42,701 bases of DNA, from assembly GCA_902497145.1 (NCBI GenBank), contig CABVDR010000015.1, positions 1-42,701 on the forward strand, read 5' to 3'. The first letter of the stretch is position 1. Every line of letters starts with the position of its first letter. Of the stretch, positions 7,376 through 15,668 are shown piece by piece. The stretch is from an uncultured Oscillospiraceae bacterium (lineage in GTDB: Bacteria > Bacillota > Clostridia > Oscillospirales > Oscillospiraceae). A program made the translations under genes and the position numbers. A model generated the notes under the pieces. That model was not told where the DNA came from, ran no database searches, and saw only the letters and a list, made by a program, of their open reading frames with translations.

Positions 7376-8554
7376 ATGTCCGAATACAAACCCAATGTTA
7401 AGATTCCCTGTGTCTATATGCGCGGCGGCACTTCCAAGGCCGTATTTTTCCACGACAAGGACCTTCCTCAGGATGTAGAGGAGCGGGATAAAGTTATCCT
7501 GAGCGCCTTCGGCTCTCCCGACCGCCGCCAGATTGACGGCATGGGCGGTGCAAACACCTCCACCAGCAAGGTTGCTGTGATCAAGAAAAGCTCCCGCCCC
7601 GGCATCGATGTGGACTATGACTTCGGCCAGGTGGATGTTGCCGCTCCTATTGTAGGTAAAACCATGAACTGCGGCAATATTTCCTCCGCTGTTGGTCCCT
7701 TTGCCATTGACGAGGGACTGGTAGAGGCTGTGGAGCCCATCACTGAGGTACATATCTTCAACACCAACACTCAAAAGGAGATCATCGCTCAGGTTCCCGT
7801 CAAAGACGGCCGTGCCATGACCGAAGGGGATTTCGCCATTGACGGAGTCCCCGGAACAGGTGCCAAGGTGACCTTGAAGTTTGTCGGTCCCCAGGGCGCC
7901 GCCTCCGGCAAGCTGCTGCCCACCGGAAATGTGAAGGATACCATTGTGATTGACGGCAAGGAATATGAATATAGCTTTGTGGACGCAGCCAATCCCGTAA
8001 TCTTTGTCCATCCCGAGGACTTTGGGGTGACCGGAACCGAGACCCCTGCCCAGTTCAACGCCCTGCCTGACTGCGAGGAAATCTGCCGCAAGCTGGAGAT
8101 TATCCGCGGAACCGGCGCCATTACCCTTGGCTTTGCCAAAGACCTGGAAGACGCCAAGAAGAACAGCCAGACATTGCCCAAAATTGCTTTTGCTACCAAG
8201 CCTGTCGATTACACTGCGGGCAGCGGAAAGGAAATTCATGCCGAGGACATTGACCTTGTGGGACGGCTCTTCTCCGTCAATATGAAAATGATCGACGCTT
8301 ATATGGGAACGGGAGCAATCTGCACGGTCACTGCCGCCAACACCCCTGGCACCATTGTCAATGAAATTGTCTGCGGTGATGGCAAGAATCCCACCAATCG
8401 CGTCACTCACATTCGTATTGGCCATCCTTGGGGAATTATGGACGCCTATGCCGATCTGAAGGAGAATGAGGATGGCACTCATACCGTTCTCAGCGGCAAC
8501 CTAGACCGCACCGCCCGCCGCATCATGGAAGGCTATGTTTATGTCCGGGCGTAA
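7376..8554 (+). CDS. PrpF-family C=C isomerase (methylaconitate/methylitaconate isomerase-like)
   Basis: PrpF-family isomerase with the diaminopimelate-epimerase fold. Members shift a double bond by proton transfer: PrpF isomerises 2-methylaconitate, and clostridial 3-methylitaconate isomerase turns methylitaconate into dimethylmaleate. The chain has 392 aa. The catalytic pair known for PrpF (Lys73 and Cys107) has clear counterparts at K65 (TSTSKVAVI) and C99 (NCGNISSAVGPFA), with the same 34-residue spacing. The substrate-entry motif YMRGGTSKAVFF is at 14-25. ATG 7376 follows AGGAGG. It is transcribed away from lysR and ends at a strong terminator. Next to a LeuCD-type hydratase this mirrors the isomerase-hydratase pair of nicotinate fermentation. 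I infer an itaconate, methylitaconate or aconitate substrate. Confidence 0.87.
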   Translation: MSEYKPNVKIPCVYMRGGTSKAVFFHDKDLPQDVEERDKVILSAFGSPDRRQIDGMGGANTSTSKVAVIKKSSRPGIDVDYDFGQVDVAAPIVGKTMNCGNISSAVGPFAIDEGLVEAVEPITEVHIFNTNTQKEIIAQVPVKDGRAMTEGDFAIDGVPGTGAKVTLKFVGPQGAASGKLLPTGNVKDTIVIDGKEYEYSFVDAANPVIFVHPEDFGVTGTETPAQFNALPDCEEICRKLEIIRGTGAITLGFAKDLEDAKKNSQTLPKIAFATKPVDYTAGSGKEIHAEDIDLVGRLFSVNMKMIDAYMGTGAICTVTAANTPGTIVNEIVCGDGKNPTNRVTHIRIGHPWGIMDAYADLKENEDGTHTVLSGNLDRTARRIMEGYVYVRA

Positions 8555-8579
8555 GTAAATTACAAATTAGTTATTGAAA

Positions 8580-8623
8580 AGGCGGTAGCCGGCACGATCC
8601 GGCTACCGCCTGACTATTTTTTT
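8580..8623 (+). terminator. Intrinsic terminator after the PrpF-type gene
   Basis: Thirteen-base arms at 8580-8592 and 8599-8611 (core GGCGGTAGCCGG/CCGGCTACCGCC) with a six-base loop are followed by a T-rich run at 8616-8623. On the minus strand the hairpin is followed by TTTTC, so it probably also ends the convergent hydrogenase operon. Confidence 0.92.
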
Positions 8624-8656
8624 AGTATCCTTCCAGATTAGTCCGTCTTCTCAGTT

Positions 8657-10435
8657 TTAGTATTCATAATCCCGCGGCATATAGCTGGTATGCAGAATCT
8701 TATGGGCTTTCTCACTGCCGGGCTGTCCCAAAAATTCCTGATACACCTGCTGAACCAGGGGGTTTTCGTGGCTTTTACGCAAGACCATCGCCTGGTCTTC
8801 GTCATATAGCGCTTTGGCCCGCAGCGCTTTCAGATCTGAAAAGTTTCTAATCTCTGCAAGCTGAGTGGGCTGACCTCCGCCGTTGATACAACCGCCTGGG
8901 CAGGCCATAATTTCAACAAAGTCATACTGTTTTGTCCCATTTTTAATCTGATCCAGTACGGTGGACGCATTACGGATGCCGCTGACACAGCAAACCCGAA
9001 CCGTTTTGCCGACAATCTGATACTCCGCCTCTTTGATTGCGTGATCGGTTCCTCTGATTTCCTGAAATACCGGATTGGAAAGGGGCTCTCCCGTCAGCAC
9101 CTCTGCGGCAGTGCGCAAGGCGGCCTCCATCACTCCCCCGGTTACGCCAAAAATATGGCTGGCGCCGCTTGCAATCCCCAGTGCGGGATCAAATTGCTCG
9201 TCCGGCATTTGGTCAAAAAGCAAACCGGCACGCTTGATCATGTGTCCCAATGCCCGGGTAGTCAGCGCCACATCCACATCCAGGATTCCTTCCCCCGCCG
9301 CACTCTGCTCTTCTCTTTTATGCTCAAATTTTTTGGCGGTACAGGGCATAACGGATACACAGACAATATCCTTGGGATCAATTCTCTTTTTCTGGGCATA
9401 GTAGGTCTTTGCCAGTGCACCAAACATCTGCTGCGGGCTTTTGCAGGAAGACAAATTGGGTAAAAATTCCGGATAAAATTCCTCACAGTATTTGATCCAG
9501 CCCGGGCAGCAGCTGGTCAGCAGGGGAAGCCGCTCCCCGCTCTGAAACCGATGGAGAAATTCTGTAGCCTCTTCCATAATCGTCATATCGGCGGCAAAAT
9601 CTGTGTCAAATACAGCGTCGAAACCAAGCCGTCGCAACGCGGCAACCATTTTCCCCTCCACATTGGTCCCTACGGGAAGACCAAAACATTCTCCCAGTGT
9701 CGCACGCACGCTGGGCGCCGTCTGGACAATGACATGTTTTGACGGGTCGTCAATGGCTGCCCACACGGTATCCGTCTCCACCGTTGTGGTAAGGGCGCCG
9801 GTGGGGCAGGCCACAATGCATTGCCCGCAGTTAATGCAGGCCGTCTGGTTGAGCATGGAATCAAAGCTTGGGCCAATATGGGTCTTGAATCCCCGCTCAG
9901 AAACACCGATGGCTTCCACCCCCATCACCTTTTCACAGGTGGCCACACACCGCCGGCACAAAATACATTTACTGTTGTCCCGAATCAGGTGGGGCGTGGT
10001 GATGTCAATCTCATAGTGGTTCTTTTCGCCCTCAAAGGCCATATTATTGTCCACGCCATATTCCCGGCAGAGCTTTTGCAATTCACATTCGCCGCTTCTG
10101 GGACAGCTCAGGCACTCCTGCTTGTGGATGGACAACAGCAGCTTGAGATTGGTACGCCGGGCAGCCTGAACATTTTTGGTATTTGTAAATACCTCCATTC
10201 CCTCAGAAACGGGATGGACGCAGGCAGGTACCAGATTGCGTGCGCCCCGCACCTCTACCACGCACATCCGGCAGGCACCGATTTCGTTGACGCCCTTGAG
10301 ATAGCACAAAGTTGGGATTGCGATGCCCGCAGCATGAGCTGCCTCTAAAATTGTGGAACCGGCAGGAGCGCAACACGGGATGTGGTTAATTGTCAGGTTG
10401 ACCATGTCACTGGCCTGTGCGTGTACTTTTTCCAT
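8657..10435 (-). CDS. hydA: [FeFe]-hydrogenase catalytic subunit HydA (NAD-linked, bifurcating type)
   Basis: Catalytic subunit of a cytoplasmic multimeric [FeFe]-hydrogenase, 592 aa. Domains in order: a [2Fe-2S] plant-type ferredoxin (C44, C55, C58, C72); a NuoG-like His/Cys [4Fe-4S] domain (HKQECLSCPRSGEC, 104-117); two [4Fe-4S] ferredoxin motifs (CILCRRCVATC, 157-167; CINCGQCIVACP, 200-211); and the H-cluster domain. All three H-cluster signatures are intact: TSCCPGW (307-313), MPCTAKKFE (363-371) and EIMACPGGC (508-516). ATG 10435 has AAAGGAGG ten bases upstream; a longer frame to 10525 would cross the end of hydB. With hydB and hydC it matches the HydABC type that couples ferredoxin and NAD(H) to H2. 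Electron bifurcation is known for that family, not shown here. Maturases hydEFG are not in the window. Confidence 0.95.
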   Translation of the reverse strand: MEKVHAQASDMVNLTINHIPCCAPAGSTILEAAHAAGIAIPTLCYLKGVNEIGACRMCVVEVRGARNLVPACVHPVSEGMEVFTNTKNVQAARRTNLKLLLSIHKQECLSCPRSGECELQKLCREYGVDNNMAFEGEKNHYEIDITTPHLIRDNSKCILCRRCVATCEKVMGVEAIGVSERGFKTHIGPSFDSMLNQTACINCGQCIVACPTGALTTTVETDTVWAAIDDPSKHVIVQTAPSVRATLGECFGLPVGTNVEGKMVAALRRLGFDAVFDTDFAADMTIMEEATEFLHRFQSGERLPLLTSCCPGWIKYCEEFYPEFLPNLSSCKSPQQMFGALAKTYYAQKKRIDPKDIVCVSVMPCTAKKFEHKREEQSAAGEGILDVDVALTTRALGHMIKRAGLLFDQMPDEQFDPALGIASGASHIFGVTGGVMEAALRTAAEVLTGEPLSNPVFQEIRGTDHAIKEAEYQIVGKTVRVCCVSGIRNASTVLDQIKNGTKQYDFVEIMACPGGCINGGGQPTQLAEIRNFSDLKALRAKALYDEDQAMVLRKSHENPLVQQVYQEFLGQPGSEKAHKILHTSYMPRDYEY

Positions 10436-10451
10436 GTGTCCGCATCCTCCT

Positions 10452-12239
10452 TTAAGCTCTGCTGATGGCATCAAACCGGCATTTGTCAATACAGCTGCCG
10501 CACTTGATACACTTTTGAGCGTCAATTTTGTGGGGGTTTTTTACGCTGCCCATAATTGCTCCCGCCGGACAGGCCTTCACGCATGCGGTACAGCCCTTAC
10601 ATTTGGTAGGGTCAATGCTGTAGGTAAGCAAATCCCTGCAAACTTTAGCGGGACAGCGCTTATTCTGGATATGTTCTACATACTCGTCCCGGAAATACCG
10701 CAGGGTTGACAGCACAGGGTTTGGCGCAGTCTGCCCCAAACCGCAAAGGCTGTTGCTTTTGATAAAGTTAGCCAGTTCCTCAATGCGATCCAAATCTTCC
10801 ATGGTGCCCTGGCCCTGGGTGATTTTATTCAGCAGCTCCAGCAGACGCTTGGTCCCAACCCGGCATGGCGTACATTTACCGCAACTTTCATCTACCGTAA
10901 ATTCCAGGAAGAATTTTGCAATATCCACCATGCATGTGTCCTCATCCATAACGATAAGTCCACCGGACCCCATCATTGTGCCGATAGAAAGCAGATTATC
11001 ATAATCCATGGGTGTATCAATCAGATGGGCCGGGATGCAGCCACCCGAAGGGCCGCCCGTCTGTGCCGCTTTAAATTTCTTTCCTCCGGGAATTCCGCCG
11101 CCGATGTCTTCAATGATTTCCCGCAAGGTGGTACCCATGGGCACTTCTACCAACCCGGTATTTTTAATTTTTCCACCCAACGCAAATACCTTGGTCCCTT
11201 TGCTCTTTTCGTTTCCTATGGACTGATACCACTGCGGTCCGTTTAATATAATCTGGCAGATATTTGCGTAAGTTTCCACATTGTTAAGGATCGTCGGACA
11301 TTCAAAAAGGCCCTTGACTGCAGGGAACGGCGGACGGGTATGGGGTTCTCCCCGTTTCCCTTCAATGCTTGTCATCAGGGCAGTTTCTTCTCCGCAGACA
11401 AAGGCACCGGCCCCCAGCTTAATTTCCAGATCAAAGTTAAATTCGGTATCAAAAATGTTTTTTCCAAGCAGCCCCCGCTCTTTGGCCTGCTCGATGGCAA
11501 TGGTCAAATGTTTTACCGCCACCGGATACTCCGCTCGTACATAGATATATCCCTTATCCGCTCCGATGGCATAGGCCGCAATAGCCATTGCCTCAATCAC
11601 GGTATGAGGATTCCCCTCCAGGATACTGCGATCCATAAATGCGCCCGGATCACCTTCGTCCGCGTTACAGCACACATATTTTTGTACCTTTCCTCGGTTT
11701 CCACTGGCAAATTTCCACTTCATTCCTGTTGGAAATCCTGCTCCACCCCGTCCCCGAAGGCCGCTGTCCAAAACTGTATCGATCACATCATCGGGGGACA
11801 TTTCAGTCAACACTTTATATAATGCCGCATACCCGTCTACGGCAATATACTCTTCAATATTCTGGGGATCAATGACACCACAGTTGCGCAGGGCCACTCG
11901 TGTCTGCCGCTGAAAGAATTCCGTTTCCTCCAGACCTCGGACAGTACCGGTACACGCATTTTCATCATACAGGAGTTCTTCCACTCTGTTTCCCTTCAGG
12001 AGGTGCTCATTTACAATTCGAGCTACATCCTGAATCTGAATATGGCAGTAAATTGTTCCCTCAGGAAAAACGATGACATTGGGGCCAACCGCGCAGATGC
12101 CCATGCAGCTGCCGCGAATAACTTGAATTTCCTGTCGAAGACCCGCAATCTTAATCTGCACCTCAAATTCTTCTGCTATACGCTCTGAGGTACATCCGCA
12201 GTTCGGCCCGGAACAGACCATAATATATCCTCTGTACAC
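10452..12239 (-). CDS. hydB: NADH-binding hydrogenase subunit HydB (NuoF-like)
   Basis: Flavin- and NAD-binding subunit of the hydrogenase, 595 aa. Parts in order: a thioredoxin-like [2Fe-2S] domain (CSGPNC near residue 9 and SCMGIC near 46); the NuoF core with the FMN/NAD stretch GRGGAGFPTGMKW near 160 and GAGAFVCGEETALM near 265; an SLBB part; a [4Fe-4S] site (ESCGKCTPCRVG near 470); and two C-terminal ferredoxin clusters (CKGCTACVKACP and CIKCGSCIDKCR). The GTG at 12239 is preferred because GGAGG lies nine bases upstream; a TTG two codons earlier is only three bases from that site. Gaps to its neighbours are 14-16 bases, so it is one operon. Distinction from a NAD-dependent formate dehydrogenase subunit rests on the adjacent hydA. 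Confidence 0.94.
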   Translation of the reverse strand: MYRGYIMVCSGPNCGCTSERIAEEFEVQIKIAGLRQEIQVIRGSCMGICAVGPNVIVFPEGTIYCHIQIQDVARIVNEHLLKGNRVEELLYDENACTGTVRGLEETEFFQRQTRVALRNCGVIDPQNIEEYIAVDGYAALYKVLTEMSPDDVIDTVLDSGLRGRGGAGFPTGMKWKFASGNRGKVQKYVCCNADEGDPGAFMDRSILEGNPHTVIEAMAIAAYAIGADKGYIYVRAEYPVAVKHLTIAIEQAKERGLLGKNIFDTEFNFDLEIKLGAGAFVCGEETALMTSIEGKRGEPHTRPPFPAVKGLFECPTILNNVETYANICQIILNGPQWYQSIGNEKSKGTKVFALGGKIKNTGLVEVPMGTTLREIIEDIGGGIPGGKKFKAAQTGGPSGGCIPAHLIDTPMDYDNLLSIGTMMGSGGLIVMDEDTCMVDIAKFFLEFTVDESCGKCTPCRVGTKRLLELLNKITQGQGTMEDLDRIEELANFIKSNSLCGLGQTAPNPVLSTLRYFRDEYVEHIQNKRCPAKVCRDLLTYSIDPTKCKGCTACVKACPAGAIMGSVKNPHKIDAQKCIKCGSCIDKCRFDAISRA

Positions 12240-12253
12240 GCTCAATCACCTCC

Positions 12254-12634
12254 CTACCGCTTCGCGCCAATGGTATATTCCGCAATGGGATTCCCTCCGC
12301 GCAGATGCTGCTGCACAACACGCGCCGCTTTGTCCGGAGTCATATGTACATACGTAGTTCTTGGTTGATGGGGAATATATACCTCAACAACAGGTTCAAA
12401 TTGACAAATTCCCACGCAGCCCGTTGCTTCAAGAAGCACATGGTCGAGCCCCTGTATTTTAAACTCCTTGGCCAGAGCATCGTATACACTCTGTGCTCCG
12501 GCGGCAATGCCACAGGTTGCAAGTCCCACAACAACACGGGGGTGTCCGCTTTTTTCCGGGTCCATAACGGAGAGAGTTTTTTCCTTAATTGCCTGTAATG
12601 CAGCCAGATTTCGAATTTGTGTCCTTTCTTTCAT
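12254..12634 (-). CDS. Small thioredoxin-like [2Fe-2S] ferredoxin-domain protein of the hydrogenase operon
   Basis: A 126-aa protein of the thioredoxin-like ferredoxin group often found inside HydABC-type operons of Clostridia. Cysteines are at C41 (GLATCGIAAGA), C73 and C77 (ATGCVGICQFEP). The second cysteine of the usual C-x4-C pair is replaced by alanine, so only three of the four classical ligands are present. The C-terminal block VHMTPDKAARVVQQHL resembles the N-terminal domain of HydB. It may hold an unusually ligated cluster, or be an assembly or structural subunit. Its position, 20 bases after hydC and 14 before hydB, says it is made with the complex. It occupies the place of hydD in some acetogen operons, but I do not assign that name. 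Confidence 0.8.
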   Translation of the reverse strand: MKERTQIRNLAALQAIKEKTLSVMDPEKSGHPRVVVGLATCGIAAGAQSVYDALAKEFKIQGLDHVLLEATGCVGICQFEPVVEVYIPHQPRTTYVHMTPDKAARVVQQHLRGGNPIAEYTIGAKR

Positions 12635-12654
12635 CTTCCCACCTCACAAAACGC

Positions 12655-13158
12655 TCATGGATACTTCTCTAAAATGGCGTCCAGCTCTTCACCTGTCAGA
12701 CTTCCGTACACATCGTCGTTTATCATAATAACCGGGGCCATGCCACAGCACCCCAGACAGCGGCACGCGTCTAAACTGAACCGACCATCCGCAGTACACT
12801 CTCCTCCCTTGACGCCCAGTTTGCTTTGCAGCAGCTCATAAATTCGATTTCCGCCCTTGACATAGCAAGCCGTTCCCAAGCACACACTGATATGGTTGCG
12901 CCCTTTGGGTGTAAGGCTGAACATGGAATAAAATGTGGAAATTCCATAAATTTCCGACAAGGTCTTTCCCAACTCTTTGGCTACAATTCGTTGCGCTGCC
13001 TCCGGCAAAAAACCGTAAATTTCCTGGGCCTTTTGCAATGCTGGAAGTGCAATCCCCGGCTCGTCCCTATGCTGGGCAATCCACGCGGTCAGCTGCTGAG
13101 CACGCGGGTCCTGGTCAGCGTAGCATTGACATACCGAGTTGTGTTTTGCATCGTTCAT
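12655..13158 (-). CDS. hydC: Hydrogenase subunit HydC (NuoE-like, [2Fe-2S])
   Basis: NuoE-like electron-transfer subunit, the third obligate part of HydABC hydrogenases. At 167 aa it has a helical N-terminal half (IALPALQKAQEIYGFLPEAA near 36-55) and a thioredoxin-like [2Fe-2S] domain with ligands C93, C98, C134 and C138. The start is ATG 13158 because GGGAGG lies seven to eight bases upstream; the longer in-frame extension to 13233 has no such site. It is the first gene of the leftward operon. Upstream DNA is AT-rich, but no convincing promoter pair and no Rex-type palindrome was found by eye. Confidence 0.94.
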   Translation of the reverse strand: MNDAKHNSVCQCYADQDPRAQQLTAWIAQHRDEPGIALPALQKAQEIYGFLPEAAQRIVAKELGKTLSEIYGISTFYSMFSLTPKGRNHISVCLGTACYVKGGNRIYELLQSKLGVKGGECTADGRFSLDACRCLGCCGMAPVIMINDDVYGSLTGEELDAILEKYP

Positions 13159-13905
13159 ACTATCCTCCCTTTCTTTTCTGTCGCTAAAAGCGGTGATATA
13201 CTCATTAAAGTATCTTGGTTGTATTCCGCTCAACGCCGTATTTATACCGTCCTTTCACACCTGCAGGAACTAGTAATACTTGACTATCGCAACGTAATTT
13301 ATAAAATAATTTTTATAATTTGCTTAATGATATAGGTTAAAGTATCACACATCATTACATCTGAAAAGCAAAAAAAAATGCAAGAACCGCAATTAAAAGT
13401 TGCAGAAAAGTCAGGTCCTACCTGTGGCATGCCCCTTCGTATCTTTCACTATGAATATCGGCGGACCAAAAAAGGATTCTCCCCTGATCCGACGAGGTTT
13501 TCAAGCCGGCTGCCGGAAGCTCACAGCTTGCTTGGAAGAAAGTCACGCAGAAATTGTAGAACACCGGACATACTTTGAAGCAATCGGCTACAAAGCTTAT
13601 TGTGTTGTACGGACAAATTTAAAAACGCTCAAGCAACTTTGTACCGAAACCCAGGAGTTTCCCCTTTTAGCTGGCTGTTTGATATGGATGTACTGGATCA
13701 ACAGGCACTCAAATCCGGCGGGAAGAAGTAGGAGGAAATACCTGCGGCTGCATAATCTGCGGAGCAATAACGTATAATCGAGTCCGCAGAAAGAATAGGA
13801 AATAGACAAGCCCTCACAGAATCCATTACGATGCACCTCCGTTTATGATGTTTTGAAAATATATATCGTAAACGGGTCCCTTTTTACAGTCCAAAGGCAA
13901 AGAAA
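13159..13905. other. Gene-poor, AT-rich junction region
   Basis: This stretch of about 750 bases separates the hydrogenase operon from guaA. The left third (13159-13370) is AT-rich and should hold the hydC promoter; TTATAAAATAATTTTTATAA-like sequence near 13300-13320 could be an UP element. The middle (13378-13800) contains broken open frames, listed separately. The right end has the guaA terminator. No RNA gene, IS end or direct repeat was recognised. Confidence 0.4.
13378..13731 (+). pseudogene. Probable decayed coding remnant, origin unknown
   Basis: No frame here looks like an intact protein, but pieces in different frames do. One frame open from about 13400 reads ESHAEIVEHRTYFEAIGYKA near 13540-13600. 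A second frame then carries KNAQATLYRNPGVSPFSWLF and FDMDVLDQQALKSGGKK, ending at a TAG at 13729-13731. A third frame immediately after gives TCGCIICGAITYNRV. Switching between frames with plausible amino-acid composition suggests a gene broken by small insertions or deletions. There is no clear Shine-Dalgarno for any of them. I do not recognise the family; chance open frames remain possible. Confidence 0.3.
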
Positions 13906-13946
13906 ACCCGCTACGAGGCTCCATTTGTCGGAATCCCGTAGCGGGT
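13891..13946 (-). terminator. Intrinsic terminator of guaA
   Basis: Arms ACCCGCTACG (13906-13915) and CGTAGCGGGT (13937-13946) pair perfectly. On the minus strand the hairpin is followed by TTTTCTTTGCCTTT, a good U-rich tail. It lies about 60 bases beyond the guaA stop. Confidence 0.85.
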
Positions 13947-14002
13947 AAAAAGGTTAGAAGAATTTAGTTTTTAGAGAAAAAAGTGAGTTTTATTTCAAAA
14001 AA

Positions 14003-15544
14003 TTATTCCCACTCGATGGTTGCCGGAGGCTTACTCGTGATGTCGTAGCAGATGCGGTTGATGCCCTGCACCTCATTGACAATACGCACGGAAATCTTGT
14101 CCAGTACCTCATAGGGGATGCGGGCCCAGTCGGCCGTCATAAAGTCGCTGGTGGTCACCGCCCGGAGAGCCAGGGTGTAATCGTAGGTACGGCCGTCGCC
14201 CATGACGCCCACGGAGCGGGTGTTGGTAAGCACAGCGAAATACTGGTTGAGGTTCTTGTCCTCTCCCGCCTTGGCGATCTCGTCCCGGAAGATGAAATCG
14301 GCCTCCCGGAGGATGTCCGCCTTCTCCTTGGTAATCTCGCCAATGATGCGGATCGCCAGACCGGGGCCGGGGAAGGGCTGACGGGACACCAGGTACTCAG
14401 GAAGACCCAGTTCCCGGCCCAGCTGCCGCACCTCGTCCTTGAAGAGCATGCGCAGGGGCTCGATGATCTCCTGGAAGTCCACATAGTCAGGCAGGCCGCC
14501 CACGTTGTGGTGGCTCTTAATGACAGCGGCATCGCCGGCGCCGGACTCAATCACGTCAGGATAGATGGTACCCTGCGCCAGGAAGTCCACCTTGCCGATC
14601 TTCTTGGCCTCCTCCTCAAAGACGCGGATGAACTCCTCGCCGATGATCTTACGCTTGCGCTCAGGGTCGGAGACACCGGCCAGCTTGCCCAGGAAGCGCT
14701 GCTCCGCATCCACCCGAACAAAGTTGATATCCCACTTGGAGAAGGCCTGCTCTACCTCATCGCCCTCATTGAGCCGCATGAGGCCGTGGTCCACAAACAC
14801 GCAGGTGAGCTGATTGCCTACCGCCTCAGCCAGCAGAGCGGCCACCACGGAGGAGTCCACGCCGCCGCTGAGGGCCAGCAGCACCTTGCCGCTACCCACC
14901 TTCTCCCGCACCTGCTGGATGGCGGTCTTGCAGTAGTCCTCCATAGTCCAGTCGCCGGCCGCATGACACACCTCATACAGGAAGTTGCGGATCATGGCGA
15001 TGCCGTTCTCCGTGTGGTTCACCTCGGGGTGGTACTGCACGCCGTAGAAGCCCCGCTTCTCGTCGGCAATGGCCACGTTGGGGCAGGCGTCAGAGTGGGC
15101 GGTGAGGGCAAAGCCATCAGGCACCTTGGCCATATAGTCACCGTGGCTCATCCAGGAAATCCCCTCCTGGGGCAGGCCCTGGAACAGCTTGCAGTTAGTG
15201 TCATAGTAGGTCTTGGTCTTGCCGTACTCCCGGGCGGAATCGTCCTGGGCCTCGGTAACCTGACCGCCCAGAGTGTGGGCCATCAGCTGACAGCCGTAGC
15301 AGATGCCCAGGATGGGCACACCCCAGGTGAAGATCTCAGGATCCACATGGGGAGAGGTCTCCAGATAGACGCTGTTGGGGCCGCCGGTGAAGATGATGCC
15401 GATGGGGTTCATGGCCTTCAGCTCCGCCAGAGGGGTGGTATAGGGCTTGACTTCACAGTACACATTGCACTCACGGACCCGGCGGGCGATCAGCTGGTTA
15501 TACTGGCCGCCGAAATCCAGAACAATCACGGTCTGATGGGACAT
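14003..15544 (-). CDS. guaA: GMP synthase (glutamine-hydrolysing)
   Basis: Converts XMP, ATP and glutamine to GMP in purine synthesis. The 513-aa chain has the normal three parts. The class I glutamine amidotransferase domain has nucleophile C82 in GICYGCQLM and the His/Glu of QYHPEVNH near 170. The ATP pyrophosphatase domain has the PP-loop LALSGGVDSSVV near 222. The C-terminal dimerisation domain ends in KPPATIEWE, the usual end. ATG 15544 is preceded by AAGGAAG. It is transcribed alone, ending at the hairpin near 13.9 kb. No purine riboswitch is apparent in the short upstream region, which it shares with a rightward mini-gene. Confidence 0.98.
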   Translation of the reverse strand: MSHQTVIVLDFGGQYNQLIARRVRECNVYCEVKPYTTPLAELKAMNPIGIIFTGGPNSVYLETSPHVDPEIFTWGVPILGICYGCQLMAHTLGGQVTEAQDDSAREYGKTKTYYDTNCKLFQGLPQEGISWMSHGDYMAKVPDGFALTAHSDACPNVAIADEKRGFYGVQYHPEVNHTENGIAMIRNFLYEVCHAAGDWTMEDYCKTAIQQVREKVGSGKVLLALSGGVDSSVVAALLAEAVGNQLTCVFVDHGLMRLNEGDEVEQAFSKWDINFVRVDAEQRFLGKLAGVSDPERKRKIIGEEFIRVFEEEAKKIGKVDFLAQGTIYPDVIESGAGDAAVIKSHHNVGGLPDYVDFQEIIEPLRMLFKDEVRQLGRELGLPEYLVSRQPFPGPGLAIRIIGEITKEKADILREADFIFRDEIAKAGEDKNLNQYFAVLTNTRSVGVMGDGRTYDYTLALRAVTTSDFMTADWARIPYEVLDKISVRIVNEVQGINRICYDITSKPPATIEWE

Positions 15545-15608
15545 AACAACTTCCTTTCTTACGCTGGACGTTTTGCCCAGGTTTTACAAATCTTTTACCC
15601 GCTGTTCC

Positions 15609-15637
15609 TTGTTCCCTTCCAAGGAAGGGATTATACT
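15609..15637 (+). promoter_or_regulatory. Promoter with inverted repeat filling the -35/-10 spacer
   Basis: TTGTTC (15609-15614), a 17-base spacer and TATACT (15632-15637) form a good sigma-A promoter reading right into the 26-codon frame. The inverted repeat CCCTTCC-AA-GGAAGGG (15614-15629) sits in the spacer, where a bound protein would block or reshape the promoter. The opposite strand reads TATAAT over 15630-15635, so leftward transcription toward guaA from the same spot is possible. Confidence 0.65.
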
Positions 15638-15668
15638 GAAACCATGCAAGAGGAAAGGAGGGAACAGA

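Noticed and set aside
13159..13330. Rex-type operator ahead of the hydrogenase operon
   Set aside because: TTAA pairs occur, but not in the TTGTTAA-N4-TTAACAA arrangement; AT-rich chance matches are likely.
13597..13836. Leftward 79-aa frame between hydC and guaA
   Set aside because: Composition looks like chance (Cys/Leu/Tyr-rich) and no start signals are visible.
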